Shown here: one piece after another, positions 51,071 through 59,877 of the stretch | Numbering within the stretch: the stretch's first letter is position 1 | Layout of the letters: every line of letters starts with the position of its first letter | Assembly (NCBI GenBank): GCA_019694875.1 | Contig: JAIBBC010000001.1 | Coordinates: 1,619,501-1,683,500, forward strand | DNA: 64,000 nucleotides | Direction of reading: 5' to 3' | DNA from: Cyclobacteriaceae bacterium | GTDB taxonomy: Bacteria > Bacteroidota > Bacteroidia > Cytophagales > Cyclobacteriaceae | Notes under the pieces: generated by a model | Databases searched by the model: none | What the model was told of the DNA's origin: nothing | The model's input: only the letters and a program-made list of their open reading frames with translations | Made by a program: the position numbers and the translations under genes

Positions 51071-52969
51071 TTATAATAGGTTTTGAGCTTTCACTTTGTT
51101 CTTCTTGCTGGTATTGTTCTTCCTCTTTCGTTTTCGCTTTTTCGGAGGAACACCTTCAAGTCCGTTCGTTCCTGATCCACCTCTCATGGCCTTCATGAGC
51201 AAGTAGCCTCCTGTGATGACCCCGCCTGCTAAGAGCAGCGACTTTCCTGGATTTTCTTTTACCCATGTAGTTGTCTTTTGTAAAAAGCCAACTTTCTCTG
51301 AGCCTGCTTGAGTCGATACATCACTGCCTGGCGATGAACTTTCACTTGGTACAAGCATAGCTCCACTGGAGGCAGATTCATTTGATAGTACAGGCTGACT
51401 AGCCGTAGTAGTAATGGAAGTATTCTGTGTCGTTTCATTTGTTTTCAATGTTGAAGCTGGCGCACTTGGCGTTGTAGCCTTTGGAGCCGGTTGTGTCGGT
51501 ACAAGAGATCTTGCGGTAGACATCAATGGCTTGGCAGCCGAAACAGCACTTGTAACTTTTGAAATCAATGATGAACTGGATTGCGCTGTTGGCGTGGGCG
51601 CAGTTTCAGAGTAATCATCTCGCATCTCATCTTCAGGCATCGAAGCAGGCAGTTCTGAAGCTGTTCCCGCGTTGTCTGTCTCACTTTGAAATGCCTTCTC
51701 CTCATTTCCACCTTTGTTGAACAAGCCCTTAACTTGTTTCAAGGCGCCTGCAATCGCAGCCACTGCTGAAGTTGCTGCTGCGATAGCAGTACCACTGGCG
51801 ATTTCCCCTAACCCTTCAAAGCCATCACTGTGGATGATGTTGTATTCATCTTCATCCGCATACACATTGTCCAACCCATCCACTCCTTCGAAACCGCTCA
51901 GTGGTACTTTTTTGTCTTTGTTCCCTTTGCCGCTGAGAATTGCCTTCTTGAGATTTTCTTTCTTGCCTCCGGCTTGCCAGTAGACCGTTTCCGCACGGTC
52001 TTTCACCGAACGTACTTTTTTCAGTTCATTCAGATTGATTCCTTTTGCTTGTGCCTGTGCATCGGTGAGATATGCGTAACGCAACCTTCCGGCAACATTC
52101 ATAAGGTTAATCTTCATGGCTAATAAGAATCCATTGCGTAACAGGATCGTTGCAGGGTTTACATATCGATTCAGGAACCTGATTCCATCACCAACCTTGT
52201 CACCAACTTTCTTTGCAACGGTGCCCACCTTCTTTGCTGCTGTCTTAACGGCACCTCCAATTTTCTTGAAGATGTTTCCCATCTCCTCGTCATCGTAAAC
52301 TGATGAGAGGTCGGAGAGGTCAACGTTGTCATAATCTGCAAACTCAATTGTCTCATCCTCTCTTTCGTCCCCATCAAATCCATCCAAATAATCAAGTCTC
52401 ATATCGTAGTCTTTACATTCTAAATAAGGTTGTTCATCATCAAACCTGTCCTTCACACAATCAATCACGATGTACCATTCACGTTCATCGATGTAATCTT
52501 CCAAATGCCCGGGCTTCGGTACGATAGGATATACATGCTGCCATCGAGGCACTTCCGGATACTTCTTTGGATACTTGGTTATCCTAGCAAGGCAATCAAT
52601 TTTCAGAGAGCGAAGGATGGAGAGAATGAATACTGTGTAACAGTCACAATCAACCCCTTCCGTTCTGTCCCACCATGCCCTTCTGGGACTTCGCACCTGT
52701 TCTACTCCTTCCTTGTCTCTCCGATATTGTATGTGCTGATACACGAAGTGCCAGATATTGGAGCATGTTTCTTCCAACGTTCTTCCTTTCAGTACCCGAG
52801 CAATCTTCTCAGTCTGCCATTGCGTCTTCGGCAGAGCTTTGCGAATGAGTTCCATCGTGTCTTCTACATTCGCACTCTTTTTTATCGTAGTGTCTGTTTC
52901 ACTTGGGGAAGGAAAGAGATGATCGAACTCCCTTCCATCCTTCAACCTCCTCTTTCTGTCTGCTATCAT
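51071..52969 (-). CDS. Transglutaminase-like membrane protein, copy B
   Basis: 632 residues. The Cys110/His145/Asp170 triad is kept (VDCDCYTVF, WQHVYP, VIDCV). The middle has a Lys-rich hinge (KKVGTVAKKVGDKVGDG), an Ala-rich hydrophobic patch and a Ser/Thr/Pro-rich linker that differs from copy A. A C-terminal transmembrane helix (KSLLLAGGVITGGYLLMKAM) and basic tail follow. It is probably a wall-active or maturation enzyme of the virion. Confidence 0.8.
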   Translation of the reverse strand: MIADRKRRLKDGREFDHLFPSPSETDTTIKKSANVEDTMELIRKALPKTQWQTEKIARVLKGRTLEETCSNIWHFVYQHIQYRRDKEGVEQVRSPRRAWWDRTEGVDCDCYTVFILSILRSLKIDCLARITKYPKKYPEVPRWQHVYPIVPKPGHLEDYIDEREWYIVIDCVKDRFDDEQPYLECKDYDMRLDYLDGFDGDEREDETIEFADYDNVDLSDLSSVYDDEEMGNIFKKIGGAVKTAAKKVGTVAKKVGDKVGDGIRFLNRYVNPATILLRNGFLLAMKINLMNVAGRLRYAYLTDAQAQAKGINLNELKKVRSVKDRAETVYWQAGGKKENLKKAILSGKGNKDKKVPLSGFEGVDGLDNVYADEDEYNIIHSDGFEGLGEIASGTAIAAATSAVAAIAGALKQVKGLFNKGGNEEKAFQSETDNAGTASELPASMPEDEMRDDYSETAPTPTAQSSSSLISKVTSAVSAAKPLMSTARSLVPTQPAPKATTPSAPASTLKTNETTQNTSITTTASQPVLSNESASSGAMLVPSESSSPGSDVSTQAGSEKVGFLQKTTTWVKENPGKSLLLAGGVITGGYLLMKAMRGGSGTNGLEGVPPKKRKRKRKNNTSKKNKVKAQNLL

Positions 52970-53003
52970 TCGCCTCCTCCTTTAGTCATCTCCTTTCCTT
53001 TCT

Positions 53004-53489
53004 CTATGCGGGCTTGCCGCCACCCAAAGTGATGTTGTCAATTTTTGTATAAGGCAAACTGTCGTTGATGGTTGTGATTGTGTGTACCACCAGGTTTAGC
53101 TTACCAGTTTCTCTGTACTCTTTGATCAGAGCAGGAACCGTTGTAGCCAGACTAAGAAATCCAAGCTTGATGCGAATCGGTTCAAGGTTCGCTTCACTGA
53201 ATTTCGGTATCTCAATGTTCGCGTCTTTTACCTGTGAGGACGCTACGGTTTTGTCTGCGTAGATCATCTTCACGAAGGGATGCTTCACCTTGATACTTCC
53301 ACCACTTGGATTTTTGAGTTTAACATTGATCGTAAGCTCAATCCCACTCAGGTTCACGTTGTGTATAGAAACTTTAGTTTCCGACTCCAACTCGTTTGAA
53401 AGCCTGTTGAGTTTGAGCAAGTAGCTGCCACCGAAATAGATGGCTGCTACCGCTCCGGCTCCGATCAACACGTACCTACTCTTGATCAT
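53004..53489 (-). CDS. LEA14/WHy-domain membrane-anchored protein, copy B
   Basis: 161 residues. An N-terminal anchor (YVLIGAGAVAAIYFGGSYLL) is followed by the WHy-like beta domain with LKNPSGGSIKVKHPFVKM. It overlaps the upstream gene by 14 bases. It is the paralogue of 3037-3519 with the same length and motif order. Confidence 0.8.
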   Translation of the reverse strand: MIKSRYVLIGAGAVAAIYFGGSYLLKLNRLSNELESETKVSIHNVNLSGIELTINVKLKNPSGGSIKVKHPFVKMIYADKTVASSQVKDANIEIPKFSEANLEPIRIKLGFLSLATTVPALIKEYRETGKLNLVVHTITTINDSLPYTKIDNITLGGGKPA

Positions 53490-53760
53490 GGCGTTTCTTC
53501 TTTCTGATCTTGAAGCCTCTGATCTTTCTCATCTTGGTGAAATCCTTCACGCGCTCCTTGTGCTTTTCCCAAAGAGGACTCAACACATCACCAAGAACTT
53601 TGAAAGCGAGACAGATGATACCACCCACAACAGCCTGGAGTGCGTAATCGAGAAGAAACATGAGATTCACATTCCCCAAGAGATTAAACACTGCCCCGAA
53701 CACGAAAGCAATCCAATTGCTTCCGCCTCCATGATTTTGATTTATTTCTGCTCCGTTCAT
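53476..53760 (-). CDS. Small two-helix membrane protein, first gene of structural operon, copy B
   Basis: 94 residues with two hydrophobic segments and a basic tail (MRKIRGFKIRKKKRHDQE). It has the same topology, position and preceding hairpin as the 92-residue copy at 3509-3787. This is the first gene of the ~10-kb leftward structural operon that ends at 43.25 kb. Confidence 0.7.
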   Translation of the reverse strand: MNGAEINQNHGGGSNWIAFVFGAVFNLLGNVNLMFLLDYALQAVVGGIICLAFKVLGDVLSPLWEKHKERVKDFTKMRKIRGFKIRKKKRHDQE

Positions 53761-53781
53761 GGGTCAAAGATGTAGCGACCC
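53761..53781 (-). promoter_or_regulatory. Start-codon hairpin ahead of structural operon, copy B
   Basis: GGGTC and GACCC pair and the ATG follows immediately, as at 3788-3808; the loop core CTACATCTTT is unchanged. The outer stem of five pairs is kept while the sixth is lost. Conservation in both copies, against diverged flanks, supports function. Confidence 0.55.
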
Positions 53782-53790
53782 AGAAGTGAA

Positions 53791-53896
53791 GGTTAAGGAT
53801 TGTAAAAGGAGATTAATGACTGTGTGCTTTTATGAAGGATTATAAAAGCTTGTGAAGGATTGTAAACGAATTTGAATGAATGTTCCTCGTGAAAAA
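53791..53896. promoter_or_regulatory. Ten-base-phased repeats ending in a parS-like palindrome, copy B
   Basis: Units of exactly ten bases, for example TATGAAGGAT, TGTGAAGGAT and TGTAAACGAA, run from 53791 to about 53880. They end at TGTTCCTCGTGAAAAA (53881-53896), which matches the bacterial parS consensus TGTTTCACGTGAAACA at most positions. The block aligns base for base with 3821-3923. It is a candidate binding array for an element-encoded regulator. Confidence 0.6.
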
Positions 53897-54090
53897 AAAG
53901 TCGTGATCTTAATTGAAGGACAATGCTCAATCCTGGGCTAAAATGACAACGTTTGTCCAAAACCATTGTCTAAAAAACAAAATAGCCGTATTTTCGAGAC
54001 TGAGCCCATTTTTGCATTCGAAAAAGTGCAAAATATGGGCTATTTTGCTTAAAAATGCGGCTTTTTGGCCCTTCCCCATAAATTGTAAGG
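53897..54090. other. Intergenic junction with strong hairpin before cysteine desulfurase gene
   Basis: The region links the structural control region to the second cargo block. Its main feature is a long hairpin: GCCCATTTTTGCA (54004-54016) pairs with TGCAAAATATGGGC (54027-54040) with one bulge. A flanking AATAGCC/GGGCTATT pair may form an alternative stem. It could be a terminator, a regulatory RNA element or a transfer scar. Confidence 0.5.
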
Positions 54091-55251
54091 ATGTCATCAT
54101 CGGAGATAATCTATTTGGACAACAATGCAACGACTCGTGTAGATCCGAGAGTGTTGGAAGCTATGCTTCCGTTCCTAACTAATTTTTATGGCAATGCATC
54201 CAGTACCCATAGTTTAGGCAAGGAAGTAAATAAACAGGTGAAAAATTCAAGAGAGTTAATTGCCGATCTTTTGAATTGCGACCCATTGGAATTGACTTTT
54301 ACATCGGGATCAACGGAAAGCATCAATTTAGCTTTGACTGGCTATGCGTTAAACAATCAACATAAGGGAAAACATATAGTCTCCGTTAAAACGGAACACA
54401 AGGCAGTTCTCGACACTCTGATCTATCTTGAATCAATTGGTTTCGAAGTCACTCTCTTAGAAACGCGGAGTGATGGTATGCTTGATTTACAATCATTGCG
54501 AAACGCAATGAGGAAGGACACATTGTTAGTGTCAGTGATGTGGTCTAATAATGAAATAGGCACACTGCACCCTATCAAGGAAATAACCAACATCGTCCAC
54601 GAATATGGTGCGGTAATTTTTTGCGATGCTACACAAGCGGTTGGAAAAATAAGTATTGAATTACGCGATGTAAGTGTTGATATGCTTTGTTTTTCAGCTC
54701 ATAAGTTTCATGGCCCTAAAGGAGTAGGAGCTTTGTTCGCAAAAATGACTAAAGGAAAACGGAAGATACTTCAGCCGATTCAATTCGGTGGCGGTCATGA
54801 AAACGGGCTGAGGAGCGGAACTCTTAATACACCTGGAATAATTGGAATGGCAAAAGCATTGGAACTATCACATGCCGAGATGTCTAACGACATTTCACGA
54901 GTTAGACTATTGAGGGACTTGCTTGAAGAGGAACTACTAAAAATTCCGAGTGCATTTGTTAATGGGTCACGGAGCATGAGAATCCAAAACACGACTAACA
55001 TTTGTTTTCCTGGTCTGGACGCCAACGTCTTTGTCGAAAAGAGCAATAGGGTAGCAGTTTCAAATGGGTCTGCTTGTTCGTCTGCTATTATTGAGCCATC
55101 TCATGTCTTGAAGGCTTTGGGGCTTTCGGACGAGCAATCCAATGCGTCAATTCGATTCTCGTTAAGCAGATTAAATATTGAGGAAGAAATCAAGAATGCC
55201 GCGCAGGTTCTAAAGGATTCTATTGGCAGAGAAATAATGAAATATGCTTAA
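54091..55251 (+). CDS. Cysteine desulfurase (IscS/DndA-type)
   Basis: 386 residues, full family length. It has the N-terminal IYLDNNATTRVDPRV, the PLP-lysine region CFSAHKFHGPKGVGALF and the catalytic-cysteine loop AVSNGSACSSAII. It converts cysteine to alanine and hands on persulfide sulfur. As the first gene of an operon with a PLD-helicase and a Rad50/DndD-like ATPase, it probably serves a DNA-modification or defence chemistry. Its stop overlaps the next start by 8 bases. Confidence 0.9.
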   Translation: MSSSEIIYLDNNATTRVDPRVLEAMLPFLTNFYGNASSTHSLGKEVNKQVKNSRELIADLLNCDPLELTFTSGSTESINLALTGYALNNQHKGKHIVSVKTEHKAVLDTLIYLESIGFEVTLLETRSDGMLDLQSLRNAMRKDTLLVSVMWSNNEIGTLHPIKEITNIVHEYGAVIFCDATQAVGKISIELRDVSVDMLCFSAHKFHGPKGVGALFAKMTKGKRKILQPIQFGGGHENGLRSGTLNTPGIIGMAKALELSHAEMSNDISRVRLLRDLLEEELLKIPSAFVNGSRSMRIQNTTNICFPGLDANVFVEKSNRVAVSNGSACSSAIIEPSHVLKALGLSDEQSNASIRFSLSRLNIEEEIKNAAQVLKDSIGREIMKYA

Positions 55252-57475
55252 GGAAGCTCATTGGTCTGAAGACCGCTCTTACAGAACTGGAAGCGAAAAT
55301 GAACCAGTTCAGTTTTATTTAGATGGGCTTTGCAATAGCAAAAGCCTTGATTTGCTCCTGGGGTATTTCAGCTCAGCTGCAATTAACGTGCTGTCACTTG
55401 GGTTTGCAACATTTCTTTATTCAGGAGGAAGTGTAAGAATGGTTGTGAATAATGTCCTCTCACAGGAAGACAGAGATGCAATTAAAACAGCAAGGGATGG
55501 GGAAGCATTGAATACAATAGACTTAACAGATATTAAAATTTTGAAGAGAACGCTTGATGACTATGGCAAACATTTTTTTGAATGTCTTGCGTGGTTGATC
55601 GCTAAAGAAAAGATTCAAATAAGAATCATCAAGCCTAAAGCCGGAAAGGGTATCGCCCATTACAAATCCGGTGCTTTTTCGGATGGGACCCACACAGTAG
55701 GGTTCAAAGCCTCGTGTAATTTTACCGCGTTTGGGCTGTTGGAAAATTTGGAAGAGCTTGATGCTTTTTTAAGTTGGGAAAACAGTCGTTCAAGTAAAAT
55801 GATTAATAGGCAAAATCTTGACTTTGAGAAAATATTCTCTGGTAACGCGGACTTTGTTGACTACTTGGAGGTTGAAGATATTGCTATCGTCATCAAGAAG
55901 GAATTTGGAGACAAATCTTTGAATGAATTAGTAATTCAAGAAAAGGAGTTGATTGAAAAGAAGAGTCGAGTTTTGGAGAATCGAGGGGTTCGAAGAACTT
56001 TTGAAAAGGCAATTACTAGAATCGAGGAAATAATTAGAGGGCCGAAATTTCCCTACTCATCCGGTGCAAGGGAGTACCAGGTTACGGCTTACGAAAATTG
56101 GTTAAGGAATGGCAGAAAGGGCATTTTTGCGATGGCTACTGGCACTGGTAAGACCATCACGTCACTTAATTGTGCCTTGGAAGAATTCAAAAAGAATCCT
56201 GACAAGACATATCACGTTTTGATCCTTGTTCCGACCATTACATTGGTTGAGCAGTGGGAAAAGGAAGTAATCTCTTTTAACTTTCAAGAAGTCTTTAAAA
56301 TTTCATCAAAAGTAGATTGGAGCAACTCAGTGACTACTCTAATTTCCACGTCAAAGAGGATCCCAGTCTCGTTTGCTCTGATAAGCACTTACGCATCCTT
56401 TGTGAAGGATAAGTTTCAAAGTTTGATAAAGGATTTGCCAAAGGATACCATTTTCATAGCCGATGAAGGCCACAATTTGGCTTCGCCAACTGTCGCAAGT
56501 AAATTAGTAGACTTCAAATTGGAAAATAGAATAGCGTTGTCGGCAACTCCGAAGCGGATTTACGATCCGGAGGGAACGGAACAAATGGAGTTGTTTTTTG
56601 AAGACCGCGAGCCATACACCTTTGCCTTTTCAATGGAGGACGCAATTCGAGAAGGCGTGTTATGTCAGTACTATTATTTTCCGCACATAATTAAACTTAC
56701 AGCCGATGAAATGGAAGAATATGTTGACATCAGCATTCAGTTGTCAAAACTCCATCGGATGGGGAAAGTTAATCCGGAAAAGGAAGGAATAATCGAAAGA
56801 CTGCTATTGAAAAGAAAAAGAATCATTCACAAGGCAGGCAATAAATTGCCGGCTACGATCGAAATTTTGAGAAAGCAATTCCAAGAAAAGAATAGCCTGA
56901 AGTACACTTTCGTGTATGTTCCAGAAGGTGAAACTTTCGAGATTCGGGAAGATGGCGATGAACCGATTGTTGAAAATGTCCGATTGATAAATCAGTTCAC
57001 GCGTGAAATTGCCAAGATCAATGAGAAGATTCTTGTCAATCAATTCATAAGTGGAATGAAAGATCGCGATGAAATTCTGAAGCAGTTTCAAAAAGGAGAG
57101 ATTGACGTTATAGCTTCTATGAAATGTTTGGATGAGGGTGTAGATATTCCCCGTGCAGAGACAGCTATCTTTTGTAGTAGCACTGGAAATCCCAGACAGT
57201 TTATTCAGCGCAGGGGCAGGATTTTAAGAAAGCATCCTGCAAAAAATCATGCGGTAATCCATGATTTGGTAGTATTACCAGACTATGAAAACCAAGTCGA
57301 AGGAACTGAAACTTATGATTTGGAAAAAAGCCTTGTGAGAAAGGAACTGGAAAGAGTGATGTACTTTGCTTCACTCTCGAAAAATCCATTTTTTACTGAA
57401 GATGTTTTTAAGGTGGTTTGTGACCATTACAATTTAAATATCTATACAATTCAAAATGAACTCGCATCAGTATGA
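55244..57475 (+). CDS. PLD-like domain / SF2 helicase fusion
   Basis: 743 residues. The N-terminal ~230 residues resemble a PLD-type nuclease (HYKSGAFSDGTHTVGFKASC). The helicase core has ATGTGKTITSLNC (near 298), FIADEGHNLASP (DEGH box near 406), LSATPKRIYDP and QRRGRILRKHP (near 654). It probably translocates on DNA and cuts it. It overlaps the desulfurase gene and the next small gene, so all are translated from one message. Confidence 0.85.
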   Translation: MLKEAHWSEDRSYRTGSENEPVQFYLDGLCNSKSLDLLLGYFSSAAINVLSLGFATFLYSGGSVRMVVNNVLSQEDRDAIKTARDGEALNTIDLTDIKILKRTLDDYGKHFFECLAWLIAKEKIQIRIIKPKAGKGIAHYKSGAFSDGTHTVGFKASCNFTAFGLLENLEELDAFLSWENSRSSKMINRQNLDFEKIFSGNADFVDYLEVEDIAIVIKKEFGDKSLNELVIQEKELIEKKSRVLENRGVRRTFEKAITRIEEIIRGPKFPYSSGAREYQVTAYENWLRNGRKGIFAMATGTGKTITSLNCALEEFKKNPDKTYHVLILVPTITLVEQWEKEVISFNFQEVFKISSKVDWSNSVTTLISTSKRIPVSFALISTYASFVKDKFQSLIKDLPKDTIFIADEGHNLASPTVASKLVDFKLENRIALSATPKRIYDPEGTEQMELFFEDREPYTFAFSMEDAIREGVLCQYYYFPHIIKLTADEMEEYVDISIQLSKLHRMGKVNPEKEGIIERLLLKRKRIIHKAGNKLPATIEILRKQFQEKNSLKYTFVYVPEGETFEIREDGDEPIVENVRLINQFTREIAKINEKILVNQFISGMKDRDEILKQFQKGEIDVIASMKCLDEGVDIPRAETAIFCSSTGNPRQFIQRRGRILRKHPAKNHAVIHDLVVLPDYENQVEGTETYDLEKSLVRKELERVMYFASLSKNPFFTEDVFKVVCDHYNLNIYTIQNELASV

Positions 57476-57684
57476 CAAAGGAAAATATTTACAAGCATTT
57501 CTTAGAAGATCCGCTTCTAATTGAGAAGAACCTAATAACTCCTGAAAAGGCTGACAAGCTTAAATTCGGGGAAATTTCTGGAGTAAAGCTTCTTGAAGTA
57601 ATCAAGATTGCAATTAACGGGAGTGTGGATGGAGAGACTGAAGGTGTTATTTCAAGAAAAATAAATCAGTATCTCAACAAATAG
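57472..57684 (+). CDS. Small protein of the desulfurase-helicase operon
   Basis: 70 residues starting within the helicase stop (ATGA). It is mostly helical with acidic patches (YKHFLEDPLLIEKNLITPEK) and has no known motif. Coupling to its neighbours shows it belongs to the system. Possibly a subunit linking the helicase to the ATPase. Confidence 0.6.
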   Translation: MTKENIYKHFLEDPLLIEKNLITPEKADKLKFGEISGVKLLEVIKIAINGSVDGETEGVISRKINQYLNK

Positions 57685-57688
57685 CAAG

Positions 57689-59875
57689 ATGATCATCGAA
57701 AGGATTGAACTGGAAAATTTCATGTGCTACTCTGGTAAGAATAGCATGGACTTTACCGAGGGTATAAATGTCGTCATAGGGGACAACGGTTACGGAAAAT
57801 CACAACTTTATAATGCTTTTTACTGGGTAATGTATGACCAACTTTTTGTAAAGGAACAAGACAAGTTTCTTAATACAAAAGCATTGAAGTCCGCAATCAT
57901 TTCTGACAAGGCGAAATATGAAACAAAAAACGGAAAGATAAGTGCTACTGTTAGGATAACCTTTCACAATTTAGAAAAGGACAACGTGTACATTCTTGAA
58001 AGAAAATACACGGCCAACGTTGTCGATGAGAAACTTGTAGAGAGTAATGATGGTGAGTTTACTGTGATGCAGAAAGAGCTGTCCTATCTTAATGCAAAGA
58101 TGGTTTCTGACGAGGAGACGAAGCAGAGTATTAAAACCAAAATACTTCCACCTGACCTAAAACCATATCTATGGTTTCAGGGTGAACAGGTTGAATCAAT
58201 TATTGACTTTAATAAGCATGATTCGTTAACGCAAGCGATTAACGTCCTATCCAGTATTAAGCGATATGATGAATTAATGTCAATAGCTATTGCTGCTGCG
58301 AAATCGGGTAATAACGAATTTGACAGGGAGGTCAAGAGATTGAGCAAAGATATCGGAAGAAGCGAACAGTTAGAAAAAGAGAAAGCACAACTTGAAGCAA
58401 GAATCGAGGAGCTTCAGAAGGATGAAGCAGAAGTCAACGAAAATCTATCGAGAGCAGAAGCAAAGTGTGAGGAACTTTTGAATAAAATTGGCGATGCGCA
58501 AAAAGTGAGCGAGTTACAGCAAAAGAGGAGGGGGATTTTAACCTTGCTTAACGAACTCAATGAGACATTGAAAGAAGACCAGATTGGTTTTCATAGAAAG
58601 ATGTTCCGCAATAAATGGGTATTGAAAGGAACAGAAGAATTGCAGAAAGGATATGCGAAAAAGTTTTCGATTTACGAGCAGAAGAAACTTCAATTCGCTG
58701 CAGAACAAGCTGCAAAGGTTAAGATTGAAAACGAGGCAGCATCAAATCTTCAAACTCGGTTACCATTTAATGTTCCGGAACCAAACTATTTGGAGTGGAT
58801 GCTAGAAAAGGAAAAGTGCCTGGTGTGTGACAGGGAAGCAAAGAGAAATACCGAAGCGTGGGCGAAAATAAAGGAATTGCTAGACCGACCCGTCAAGAAG
58901 GCAAGTCAAAGAGAGCAAGAGCCCTTGACTCTTCAGAATTTTACCGATGATCTGAAACGCCTTTATACAAATGGATTGTCTCTCCACAGTAGAATTGAAA
59001 ATATTGATGAAGAGATTAAGGAGACGTTAACTAAAAGGAATAACCTCAATGCAAAGGTAAGAGATGCAAATAAAGACTTATTGAAGGTAGAGGAGGACAT
59101 ACAAAAATTATTGACAGATACTTCTCTAACAAGCGAAAGTGCATCAAATATTTTAAATGAATACTCAATTCAAAATAAGAACTCTAAAGATTTTAAAGAA
59201 GAACAGAATAAAATCGTTCAGCAGATTGAGCACCTCAGAAGCAATTTGAAAAATGTTAACGAGCAATTGAAGTCACTTGTTACGGGCGAGATTCCTAAAT
59301 GGTTAATTGAAAAGAGAGATGTATTAGATGACTTTGAAACTGTGGCTACAACTACAAGGGAACGGGTCTTTAACAATCTAATTGCACAGTTAGAGAAGGA
59401 AGCCAATACGCATTATGAGGCAATGACTTCAGGCAACAGATCAGCCAGAGGTCAAATTAAACTGCGTAAGCTACCGAACGGCAATTATATGCCTGAGATA
59501 ATTGACAATCGCGGCAATCCTCTTTTAGGTTCCAATACAAGTAATTTGATTTTAGTAAAACTGTCTGCGATTATGGCGATCATCTCAGCTAAGAGCAGTT
59601 CAGGTGTCGTAAATCTTTACACGCTGATCACGGATGCACCTACTTCTGTGTTTGGTGAGGACTATACAATTGGATTTTGTAAAACAGTAAGCAAGGTCTA
59701 CCGGCAAAGTATCATTATGAGTAAGGAATTTTACAAGAACCAGAGCTTGAGGAACGACTTACTAACCAATGCGGATATTAAGATTGGAAAGGTCTACACA
59801 ATTACTCCATCGATTCCTGAAAACGAGAGAAGTAATAGAAACAATTTATCCACAAATATTGACTCATTAAACTAA
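57689..59875 (+). CDS. Rad50/DndD-like SMC-type ATPase
   Basis: 728 residues. Walker A is VIGDNGYGKSQLYNAF (P-loop near residue 31-38). Long coiled coils cover residues ~210-340 and ~400-560. A zinc-hook-like CLVCDREAKRN lies near 376. The C-terminal half-site has LLGSNTSNLILVKLSAIM (signature-like) and YTLITDAPTSVFGED (Walker B and D-loop). DndD and Rad50 share this plan. It may tether or scan DNA for the helicase/nuclease. Confidence 0.85.
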   Translation: MIIERIELENFMCYSGKNSMDFTEGINVVIGDNGYGKSQLYNAFYWVMYDQLFVKEQDKFLNTKALKSAIISDKAKYETKNGKISATVRITFHNLEKDNVYILERKYTANVVDEKLVESNDGEFTVMQKELSYLNAKMVSDEETKQSIKTKILPPDLKPYLWFQGEQVESIIDFNKHDSLTQAINVLSSIKRYDELMSIAIAAAKSGNNEFDREVKRLSKDIGRSEQLEKEKAQLEARIEELQKDEAEVNENLSRAEAKCEELLNKIGDAQKVSELQQKRRGILTLLNELNETLKEDQIGFHRKMFRNKWVLKGTEELQKGYAKKFSIYEQKKLQFAAEQAAKVKIENEAASNLQTRLPFNVPEPNYLEWMLEKEKCLVCDREAKRNTEAWAKIKELLDRPVKKASQREQEPLTLQNFTDDLKRLYTNGLSLHSRIENIDEEIKETLTKRNNLNAKVRDANKDLLKVEEDIQKLLTDTSLTSESASNILNEYSIQNKNSKDFKEEQNKIVQQIEHLRSNLKNVNEQLKSLVTGEIPKWLIEKRDVLDDFETVATTTRERVFNNLIAQLEKEANTHYEAMTSGNRSARGQIKLRKLPNGNYMPEIIDNRGNPLLGSNTSNLILVKLSAIMAIISAKSSSGVVNLYTLITDAPTSVFGEDYTIGFCKTVSKVYRQSIIMSKEFYKNQSLRNDLLTNADIKIGKVYTITPSIPENERSNRNNLSTNIDSLN

Positions 59876-59877
59876 CT

